Origin: Gammaproteobacteria bacterium
Lineage (GTDB): Bacteria > Pseudomonadota > Gammaproteobacteria > Steroidobacterales > Steroidobacteraceae
Length of the DNA: 7,687 nt
Reading direction: 5' to 3'
NCBI GenBank assembly: GCA_005877705.1
Contig: VBNY01000167.1
Coordinates: forward strand, 1-7,687
Part shown: positions 1 to 5,425 of the stretch, piece after piece
Position numbering within the stretch: the stretch's first letter is position 1
Layout: each line of letters starts with the position of its first letter
Program-made: the position numbers and the translations under genes
Notes under the pieces: model-generated
Seen by the model: only the letters and a program-made list of their open reading frames with translations
The model's database searches: none
Told to the model about the DNA's origin: nothing

Positions 1-898
1 CTCAACGCGATCGACATCTTCGATCCCGTGTATGGGATTTTGCCGCCGCTTTCGCCGTTCACCAGCACGTTGGAAAAAGATCAGGCCTGGGGCGTCTATG
101 CCCATGACCACATCGATCTCACGGAGCAATGGAAACTTCACGTGGGCGTCCGCTACGATGATTTCAGGCAGTCGCTCCAGGACAGGATATCCAACACGCT
201 GTCGCATCAGAGCGTGACCGCGACCAGCCCGGATGTCGGGCTGGTCTATGAGCCAATCAAGGCCGTATCATTTTATGCCAGCTACGGGAAAGGCTTCCGC
301 CCGAATACCGGTCAGGATGCCCACCGTGTTGCCTTCGCGCCCGAAACGACCAAGTCCTATGAGATCGGCACCAAGTTCGAAACCCCGGAAAAAAGCTTGA
401 CCGGTACGATCGCCCTCTTCAAGACCGACAAAACCAATGTTCTGACCGCTGATCCGGTGAATGCAGGTTTCTCGCTTGCCGTCGGCGCGGCGGAAAGCAA
501 GGGCGTCGAGGTCGATGTGACGGCCCGGCTACCCTTGGACCTGCGGGTCATGTTGTCTTATGCCTATGTCGACGCCTATATCTCGAAATCGCTGCTCGAC
601 CCCGATTTCGCGAGGCCGCTCGCCGCCGGAACTGCGTTGATCAATGTTCCGGCCCATAGCGGAAATCTGATGCTGTTTCGCGATTTCACCTTCGGTGAGA
701 GGATTCTGAGCTTGGGAGCCGGTGCGAACTACGTGGACAAGCGCCTGGGCGAAACGGGCACGACCTTCTATCTGCCGGCCTACACGCTCGCGAAGCTGTT
801 TGCATCTTACGAGATGACGGAAAAGCTCCTACGCACAGCTCTGGGTCAATCCCGGCGCTCCCCGCACGTTCGCCGTCAGGGGTCTATACAGCTTCTGA
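1..898 (+). pseudogene. TonB-dependent siderophore-type receptor, C-terminal part, with deletion/frameshift near the end
   Basis: This is the beta-barrel part of an outer-membrane TonB-dependent receptor, probably for a ferric siderophore; the plug domain and start lie left of the window. Typical barrel segments are visible: WGVYAHDHIDLTEQWKLHVG then VRYDDF (about 88-165), YASYGKGFRPN (about 274-306), FAPETTKSYEIGTKFE (about 334-381), ALFKTDKTNVL (about 412-444) and SKGVEVDVTARL. The barrel ends with GETGTTFYLPAYTLAKLFASYEMTEKL up to base 828. The family then expects a strand with an NLFD-x-x-YY motif followed by SSYAQLWVNPGAPRTF and a C-terminal aromatic. Bases 824-898 encode exactly SSYAQLWVNPGAPRTF...LYSF-stop, but in another frame, and the roughly 15-17 residues before it are missing. 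In the original frame translation instead runs on to 1668, through the spacer and antisense to the next gene. The encoded product would lack the C-terminal Phe used for barrel assembly. The family call is firm; whether the lesion is biological or an assembly error is open. Confidence 0.85.
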
Positions 899-1023
899 AG
901 CGCGGCGTGGCTGCACGCGCCGACTTCGGGACGGCGCGGGCACCCTGGGCGTTCGCGAAGTCGAGCCCCGTCGGTTGGGACGAGTCCGGCCGGCGCGCGT
1001 CAAGCCCGGCACCGGGCGCGTCT
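899..1023. other. Convergent intergenic spacer with several inverted repeats
   Basis: This 125-bp spacer separates the 3' ends of the receptor (+) and the regulator (-). Besides the hairpin at 916-938 it holds a second perfect 8-bp inverted repeat, CGACTTCG (921-928) with CGAAGTCG (956-963), which would compete with the first. A short GCGTG/CACGC hairpin lies at 905-918, and GCCCGGCACCGGGC lies at 1004-1017, followed on the + strand by GCGTCTTT. The last is the best fit to a weak + strand terminator. No gene is recognisable here. Confidence 0.4.
916..938. terminator. GC-rich hairpin after the receptor stop, candidate terminator
   Basis: A perfect 7-bp inverted repeat, CGCGCCG (916-922) and CGGCGCG (932-938), encloses a 9-base loop that contains a C(TTCG)G tetraloop core. 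It lies 17 bases after the receptor's TGA (896-898), in the convergent spacer between the receptor and the regulator gene. There is no T-tract on either side, so it is not a textbook Rho-independent terminator. It could end transcription from either direction or simply protect the RNA 3' end. Confidence 0.35.
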
Positions 1024-1515
1024 TTAGCGCTCCGTAGTGAACAACTTGGCGAGCGGGTAGTGCAGCTTCTCGATCGGCGACTTGATGACGATGTAGCTGA
1101 AGTACTTCGCGATGCCGATGTCGCGCTCGAGAATGTCTTCGATCACGGACTGGTAGTGCGATACGCCCCGCGTCAGGAACTTCAGCAGGTAGTCATAGCC
1201 GCCGCTGACCAGATGGCATTCGACCACTTCGTCGATCGTACGGATGCTCGCCTCGAACTTGATGAAGTCCTCGCGATGATGGTCGTTCAGCGTGACCTCC
1301 GTGAAGACCGTGATGGTCTCGCCCAGCTTGGCCAGATCGATCCGGGCGTTGTAGCTCACGATGTAGCCGGCTTCCTCGAGCCGCTTCACGCGCAGCAGAC
1401 ACGGGCTCGGCGACAGGGCGACGGCCTTGGCCAGGTCGATATTGGTAATGCGGCCGTTGCGCTGCAACTGGGACAGTATGTTGAGATCGATCCGATCGAG
1501 CTTGAGTGCGGCCAT
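1024..1515 (-). CDS. Lrp/AsnC family transcriptional regulator
   Basis: A cytoplasmic DNA-binding regulator of 163 residues, the usual length for the family. Residues 6-55 form the winged helix-turn-helix: LDRIDLNILSQLQRNGRIT, then NIDLAKAVALSPSPCLLRVKR with the typical SPSPCLxRVxRLE recognition helix, then EEAGYI. Residues about 68-145 form the RAM effector-binding domain, with the characteristic SGGYDYLL segment at 104-111. The ATG at 1515 is preceded by AGGTGAGGA (1534-1526) at a spacing of 10 bases and gives the expected N-terminus. It is the last gene of the minus-strand run, 58 bp after the HAD-type gene, and converges on the receptor. Proteins of this type commonly bind an amino acid and control nearby amino-acid catabolic or transport genes. 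Control of the amine-oxidase genes in this window is inferred from position only; no operator was identified. Confidence 0.93.
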   Translation of the reverse strand: MAALKLDRIDLNILSQLQRNGRITNIDLAKAVALSPSPCLLRVKRLEEAGYIVSYNARIDLAKLGETITVFTEVTLNDHHREDFIKFEASIRTIDEVVECHLVSGGYDYLLKFLTRGVSHYQSVIEDILERDIGIAKYFSYIVIKSPIEKLHYPLAKLFTTER

Positions 1516-1573
1516 CAGGACATGATCCTCACCTGGGAATCCGGCCTCAACCGGGAATGGCGGGAGTGCGGCT

Positions 1574-2296
1574 TCAGGCCCGCAATTCTTCCTGATGCGC
1601 TTTCACCATGTCCACGAGACTCGGGAAGCGAAACTCGCAGCGGGTGGAGCCGGCCGGCGCCACTGTAGCACCCTCGCCGGGTTTTTCGTGGCGGCGGTCG
1701 ATCCACGCCGAGGCGAGCCCGCAACGGCCGGCCGGGACCAGATCGCGGACCGGGCTCTGGGCGGCATGCAGGATCTGCCGCCGCTCGAAACCGAGCTTTG
1801 CGACCCGGCTCACCAGGTACTCGAAATTTCTCGGCTCGGGTTTGTAAGAGCCGATCTCCTGTGCCGTGACCACCTCATCGAAGCGGACTTCGAGCCGCCG
1901 GCTGCTCGCCGCGAAGCTTTCCCGGTCGGTATTCGAGAGAACGACGAGCTTGAAATAGCGCTTCAGGTATTGCAGGCCCGCGGGCACATCGGCGAATACG
2001 GGCCACTGCGGCACCGACTTGCCGAACAGGGCGTGGTCATCGTCCGAAGCGAGCACGCCCCATTCCCTCGCAAGGCGCCTGTGCACCTCTATCAGCACGC
2101 CGGAATAGAGCATCCCGGGCGTTTCCGATTGCTGCGCTGCTTCGTGCCGTGTGAACGTCGCGAGCACTTCCTCCCGGCTCAGCCCGACGTGGCCGTTCCC
2201 GAGCAGAGGCCGCAGCGCGGCGTAGATGCCGGACTCGCGGTCGATCAGCGCGCCGTAGCAGCCGAAGCTGAGCACCTTGAAGTCAATGAGTCGCAC
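1574..2296 (-). CDS. HAD-superfamily (2-haloacid dehalogenase-like) protein lacking the nucleophilic Asp
   Basis: A 240-residue HAD-like protein of the type II haloacid dehalogenase lineage. HAD hydrolases attack substrate with the first Asp of an FDxYGTL(I/F)D motif. Here residues 11-19 read FGCYGALID, so the nucleophile position (residue 12) is Gly, codon GGC at 2263-2261. The other motifs are recognisable: motif II LSNTD (S121, N122), motif III Lys152 in GSYKPEPRNFEY, and a motif IV-like HAAQSPVRDLVPAG (178-190, Asp185) matching the HVAQSxxHDHVPA form of this subgroup. The GTG start at 2296 places the N-terminus MRLIDFKVL where homologues begin. AAAGGA lies about 10 bases upstream. The gene follows the GhrA-like dehydrogenase by 36 bp across a tandem repeat and precedes the regulator. 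Without Asp12 classical HAD catalysis is not expected, so the protein may be inactive, regulatory, or carry a sequence error (GAC to GGC is one base). Confidence 0.85.
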   Translation of the reverse strand: MRLIDFKVLSFGCYGALIDRESGIYAALRPLLGNGHVGLSREEVLATFTRHEAAQQSETPGMLYSGVLIEVHRRLAREWGVLASDDDHALFGKSVPQWPVFADVPAGLQYLKRYFKLVVLSNTDRESFAASSRRLEVRFDEVVTAQEIGSYKPEPRNFEYLVSRVAKLGFERRQILHAAQSPVRDLVPAGRCGLASAWIDRRHEKPGEGATVAPAGSTRCEFRFPSLVDMVKAHQEELRA

Positions 2297-2299
2297 GGT

Positions 2300-2347
2300 C
2301 TCAGTATCCTTTCACCTCAGTACCCTTCCATCTCAGTACCCCTTGCC
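2300..2347 (-). repeat. Triple imperfect 16-bp tandem repeat at a gene junction
   Basis: Three consecutive 16-bp units occupy 2300-2315, 2316-2331 and 2332-2347. On the + strand each starts CTCAGTA followed by a pyrimidine run. Units 1 and 2 match at 13 of 16 positions, and units 2 and 3 at 11 of 16. On the coding (minus) strand the third unit encodes the GhrA-like enzyme's last residues, G-Y-stop. The other two repeat this as tiny frames ATG-GAA-GGG-TAC-TGA (2331-2317) and GTG-AAA-GGA-TAC-TGA (2315-2301). The purine-rich GGAAGGG and GAAAGGA segments resemble Shine-Dalgarno sequences, and the last one serves the HAD-type gene starting at 2296. The likely origin is slippage duplication of the dehydrogenase 3' end. 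Confidence 0.8.
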
Positions 2348-3259
2348 GCGATCGATCACATGGCGCAGCGGCTCGCCGCGCCGGTGCCTGCGGATATTCT
2401 CGAGCAGAATCAACGCCGCCGTCTCGGGCTGCGTCATGCTCGCGATATGCGGTGTCAGCAGAATGCGCGGGTGGCTCCAGAATGGGTGGGATTGCGGCAG
2501 CGGCTCGGGCTCGCAAACATCGAGGATGGCCGCGCAGAGGTGCCCGGAATCGAGCGCTTCGAGCAGTGCCCGCTGATCAAGATGACCGCCACGACCGACG
2601 TTGATCAGTGAGGCCCCTCGCGGGAGAGCCGAGAACAGGCGGCGATCGAGAATTCCATGTGTTGCCGCAGTCAGGGGCAAAAGACAGACCAGTATGTCGC
2701 ACCGTCCGAGAAACCGCTCCAGGGTCTGCGCCCCGGCGTAACAGGTGACGCCCGGGATGTCCTTCGGCGATCGATTCCATCCGCAGAGGGAATAACCGAA
2801 TGTACCGAGCCGCTCCAGCACCGCCTGCCCGAGAACACCGAGTCCCATGACTCCGACGCTGCGCGCAGAGGCGGGAGCGACGTCGACGGGCTGCCACGCG
2901 CCGGCCGCTTGCGCGCGAATGTAGTCGATCAGATTCCGATGGAGGGCCAGCACCGACAGGGTGACGTACTCGAGCATGCCATTCACGATGCCGGGCTCGA
3001 CCATACGCACCACTGGTACGCTTGGCTGAACGGTCGACAGGTCGAGCTGATCCACTCCGGCCCCAGATGAGAACAGGACTTTGAGATTGGGCAGTGCTGC
3101 CAGCAATCCCGGCGGCGGCTGCCATGCGATCAGGTACTCCACCGCGGCGAGGTCGCCGGTCTCGGGCCACACGCGGAATTCGATGTCGGGTGCCTCTTCG
3201 GCAAAAATCCTCGCCCAGATGCGGCCACGCGCAATGTCGGATTTGTAGAGAACGCTCAT
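2333..3259 (-). CDS. D-isomer-specific 2-hydroxyacid dehydrogenase, GhrA-like (glyoxylate/hydroxypyruvate reductase type)
   Basis: A 308-residue cytoplasmic NAD(P)H-dependent oxidoreductase, close in length and architecture to glyoxylate/hydroxypyruvate reductase A (312 residues in E. coli). The N-terminal substrate half includes FSSGAGVD (63-70). The nucleotide-binding domain starts about residue 134 with VGVMGLGVLGQAVLERL (GxGxxG at G139-G144). The catalytic set of the family is present: Arg223 in NVGRGGHLD, Glu252 in DVCEPEPLP, and His271 in LLTPHIAS. The enzyme should reduce a 2-oxo acid such as glyoxylate or hydroxypyruvate to the 2-hydroxyacid; the true substrate is not fixed by sequence. 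The ATG at 3259 lies 11 bp after the GNAT stop, with a weak purine stretch (CTGAGAC) upstream, consistent with an operon. In this setting it may remove an oxo acid produced by the upstream oxidase; that is inference. Confidence 0.9.
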   Translation of the reverse strand: MSVLYKSDIARGRIWARIFAEEAPDIEFRVWPETGDLAAVEYLIAWQPPPGLLAALPNLKVLFSSGAGVDQLDLSTVQPSVPVVRMVEPGIVNGMLEYVTLSVLALHRNLIDYIRAQAAGAWQPVDVAPASARSVGVMGLGVLGQAVLERLGTFGYSLCGWNRSPKDIPGVTCYAGAQTLERFLGRCDILVCLLPLTAATHGILDRRLFSALPRGASLINVGRGGHLDQRALLEALDSGHLCAAILDVCEPEPLPQSHPFWSHPRILLTPHIASMTQPETAALILLENIRRHRRGEPLRHVIDRGKGY

Positions 3260-3270
3260 GCCGTCTCAGG

Positions 3271-4116
3271 CTAGCTCAGTGCTTGGGACACGAGTCCGAA
3301 GACGCGCGCTCCGGGGTGTTCCTCCGGCACAGCGCCGCGGACCATGGTCGTGACACGATCAACGCAGGCGAGGCCGGCCGTTTCGAGCCACTCCGCGAGC
3401 TGCACGGCATCCGTCGGTACATCGACGCGCGTGAAACCGCGGGTCGTCTTCAGTTGATGCGCAATCAAAGCGATTGCGAGCGGTTGGTCGTCAGCGACGA
3501 CCGGGCCGATGAGCGCTCCGCGGCCGGATTGCCGCACCAGGGCGAAACCCACCACCTGTCCGTTCCGGTGAGCAAGCACCCCGCCACCGGCGTCAAAGAC
3601 CGCGCTGATCACCTGCTGTCGGCTCGCACCGACGGCGATGCCGTCCAGATCGTAGAGCGCGGCGAGATCGGTGCGCGAAACCGCTCGCAGCACGGTGTCG
3701 GGCGGCACGGCCAAAGCCGGATTGTCCGTCGCGATGCCGTGATGCTGCTCGATCCCGTGTCGTTCGCGGAATCCGCATCGCTGGTAAAGCGTAAGTCCCG
3801 CCTTGGTCGCCACGAGTTGCAGCACACGCGACCCGGTCTCGTTCAGCACAGCGTTCATCAGCTGCCGCCCGATGCCCTGCCCCTGATGGCTCTGGTCGAC
3901 TAGAACCAGCCCGACCGTTCCAAATCGATCGCCGTAAGCCCACCACGAGGCCGTGCCCAGCAGCTGGCCATCGGCGTCGCAAGCGACCCAACCCCGCCCC
4001 AGGCGATAGTGAAACTGCCAATCCTCCAGACGGTGAGGCCAGCGTTCCGCCTGACTGAGCCGCAAAACACCGCCGAGATCGTGTATCTCCAGGCGCCGAA
4101 GAGTCAGAGCGCCCAT
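3271..4116 (-). CDS. GNAT acetyltransferase with tandem N-terminal GNAT and C-terminal YitH/HolE-type (Acetyltransf_18-like) domains
   Basis: A predicted acetyl-CoA-dependent N-acyltransferase of 281 residues. The N-terminal GNAT domain (about 4-125) carries the acetyl-CoA pyrophosphate-binding motif A in VDQSHQGQGIG (73-83; QxxGxG at Q78-G83). Motif B is ATKAGLTLYQRCGF (103-116). The C-terminal domain (about 140-275) resembles the second GNAT-like domain of YitH/HolE-type proteins, with GPVVADD (204-210) and a final RVFGLVSQAL. A longer frame starts at 4224, but the ATG at 4116 is preferred. It begins the GNAT fold directly and its A is shared with the upstream gene's TGA (TGATG), a classic coupling arrangement. 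No strong Shine-Dalgarno is seen, so translation probably depends on the preceding, frameshifted gene. The substrate is unknown; amino-group acetylation of a small molecule is the general expectation. Confidence 0.88.
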   Translation of the reverse strand: MGALTLRRLEIHDLGGVLRLSQAERWPHRLEDWQFHYRLGRGWVACDADGQLLGTASWWAYGDRFGTVGLVLVDQSHQGQGIGRQLMNAVLNETGSRVLQLVATKAGLTLYQRCGFRERHGIEQHHGIATDNPALAVPPDTVLRAVSRTDLAALYDLDGIAVGASRQQVISAVFDAGGGVLAHRNGQVVGFALVRQSGRGALIGPVVADDQPLAIALIAHQLKTTRGFTRVDVPTDAVQLAEWLETAGLACVDRVTTMVRGAVPEEHPGARVFGLVSQALS

Positions 4117-5317
4117 CAGAAATAGCGTACCCAGGCCTGGGAGGACGTGCGTTTGAATCGGGTGAACGCGCGGCACGGGAAATAAAGTGCACACGCGAGC
4201 GCGGCTGCGGACACCCAGATCCACCAGACGTGATCGACACCGAACCGATCCCCGTGATTCGGGCCAAATACCGCGAGTGCCACTCGATATAACACCAGCA
4301 GTGTGTACAGATGCAGCAGGTAGAAAAACATGGGCGCTCCGCCGAAAATGACCAACGCACGCGTCACACGATTGTCGCGGGACTCGAAGCCCGCCAGCAA
4401 CAGGAAGGCGACGCCAAGCGTGAGCAGCAGAAAGTCCAGAGACGGAGGATATTTAGTGAAGTTGACCCAGGACATCAGCGTATGGACGAAATCCGCACCC
4501 TGCACCCAGGGCAACGTCTCGCCGTAAATGTTGAAGCCGCGCAGCACGGCGAGCATACACAGGCATCCGATACCGAGCGCGAGCAGGATCCTGGTACGTC
4601 GAGCGGTGGCCACGGCGCGCGAATACAACGGCCCCGCGGCATATCCGAGGAGAATGACACCGATCCATGCCAACAAGGGATAGGTCACCTTGATCTTCAG
4701 CGGACCATCTGCGACCAGGTATACTCGCTAATGCAGAACACGCTGCCGGGCGCAAATGTGACCGGCGTGAGCGCGTTGTGTCCAAAGACGATCACAAACC
4801 CCAGGACGGCCAGGGCCCAACGCGGCAAGTCGCTCAGCAGGCCGAGCACGATCATGCTGAGGCCGATCGCCCAGATCACCTGCAGCCAGAGGACGGTCGG
4901 TGGGACCTCTCCGGACCACGCGAAGTTGACCAATGTCAGCTCGAGGACTACGAGCAACAGACCGCGCTTCACCAGAAAGCCGCGCACAGGACGCGTGCCC
5001 CCCGCAGGCGGATGCGCATACAACCAGGCCGACAAGCCCGTGAGGAACACGAATGTCGGAGCGCACAGATGTGCTGATAGACGCGTGAAGAACAGTTCGG
5101 GTGCAGTCGTCGCAACATTCATCGGGTCGCCGACTTGCAGATGCCGGTAGATTGCTTCGCGTACGTGATCCATCAACATGATCACCATCACGAGGCCTCG
5201 CATCACATCGATGGAGGCGATTCGCGCCCGGGCAGGCATTGCGCCCACCCGCGGCACTGAAGTCACGTGCGCGGGCGCGTATTCAGTCGCCACAGCCGCC
5301 TGGGTAGAGGTGCTCAT
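4116..5317 (-). pseudogene. DUF1624/HGSNAT-type multi-pass membrane protein, split by a frameshift
   Basis: Two adjacent frames together make one membrane protein of about 400 residues related to the heparan-alpha-glucosaminide N-acetyltransferase catalytic family (DUF1624, COG3503). The 5' part (5317-4697) starts MSTSTQ. It shows the family signature ARIASIDVMRGLVMVIMLMDHVRE, followed by hydrophobic helices including APTFVFLTGLSAWLYAH, and stops at TGA 4699-4697 after YTWSQMVR. The 3' part continues in another frame as GPLKIKVTYPLLAWIGVILL and several more helices, ending WVRYF at 4116. The shift must fall between 4730 (a TAG in the second frame) and 4697. It corresponds to loss of one base, or 3n+1 bases. 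No slippery heptamer is visible, so programmed frameshifting is unlikely. The family is predicted to move acyl groups across or at the inner membrane. The ATG at 5317 is chosen over an upstream TTG because family similarity begins after it. A sequencing error would restore an intact gene. Confidence 0.82.
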
Positions 5318-5340
5318 ACGGTCGAGTGCATCTTTTTCAT
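5314..5340 (-). CDS. Possible eight-codon leader peptide (MKKMHSTV) coupled to the DUF1624 gene
   Basis: An ATG at 5340 is preceded by GGAG (5351-5348) at an ideal spacing of 7 bases and opens the frame M-K-K-M-H-S-T-V-stop. Its TGA (5316-5314) overlaps the DUF1624 ATG (5317) in an ATGA arrangement. The DUF1624 start itself has no good Shine-Dalgarno sequence, so ribosomes may load at the leader and re-initiate. Alternatively this is chance, or the remains of a different N-terminus. The peptide carries no obvious regulatory codon run. Confidence 0.3.
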   Translation of the reverse strand: MKKMHSTV

Positions 5341-5425
5341 AGGCATGCTCCGGCTTAAGACCCCCGTATAACTTAAGCGCTGTGCGGAACAATATTCGGC
5401 TGCATTGCGCGGCACACGAGACTTT
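5318..5425. other. AT-richer spacer separating the oxidase pair from the downstream genes
   Basis: This 108-bp region, with the adjoining bases to 5460, is about 50% GC by hand count, clearly below the flanking genes. It holds the inverted repeat and the leader frame described separately. No hairpin plus T-run terminator for the oxidase beta gene was found. It is the only spacer of this size in the minus-strand run, so it is the likeliest place for a second promoter. Confidence 0.4.
5353..5378. promoter_or_regulatory. Inverted repeat GCTTAAG-N12-CTTAAGC, candidate operator
   Basis: Perfect 7-bp arms GCTTAAG (5353-5359) and CTTAAGC (5372-5378) flank a 12-base centre. Both lie in the AT-richer spacer between the oxidase beta gene and the DUF1624 gene. 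Read on the minus strand, the centre contains TTATACG, a poor -10 candidate, with TTGTTC (5392-5387) as a poor -35 at 15-16 bases. GGAG begins two bases after the repeat. The arrangement looks like a regulator site at a promoter, or an RNA hairpin upstream of the ribosome site. The lack of a following T-tract argues against a terminator. Confidence 0.35.

Noticed and set aside
1515..1523. Two-codon frame ATG-TCC-TGA overlapping the regulator start
   Set aside because: It is too short, and the purine-rich site is only two bases from its ATG; the main start at 1515 is better placed.
899..1668. Continuation of the receptor's open frame for about 250 codons past the true C-terminus
   Set aside because: It lies antisense to a clear Lrp regulator and has no family-like sequence; it is a high-GC shadow exposed by the upstream frameshift.
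1595..2611. Long + strand open frame (338 codons)
   Set aside because: It is antisense to the HAD-type and dehydrogenase genes, spans their junction, and shows no recognisable domain; the minus-strand genes carry conserved motifs.
3094..3903. + strand open frame of 269 codons
   Set aside because: It is antisense to the GNAT and dehydrogenase genes, rich in Arg/His/Ala as expected of a shadow frame, with no motif.
4130..4141. 12-bp perfect palindrome CCCAGGCCTGGG
   Set aside because: It lies inside coding sequence and has no second copy or regulatory context, so it is probably chance in GC-rich DNA.
4117..4224. Extended GNAT N-terminus (36 extra residues)
   Set aside because: It overlaps the 3' end of the DUF1624 gene and has no GNAT similarity; the ATG at 4116 in TGATG is a better start.
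4697..4730. Programmed ribosomal frameshift in the DUF1624 gene
   Set aside because: A -1 shift would be needed, and no X-XXY-YYZ slippery heptamer or nearby strong stem was seen; mutation or sequence error is simpler.
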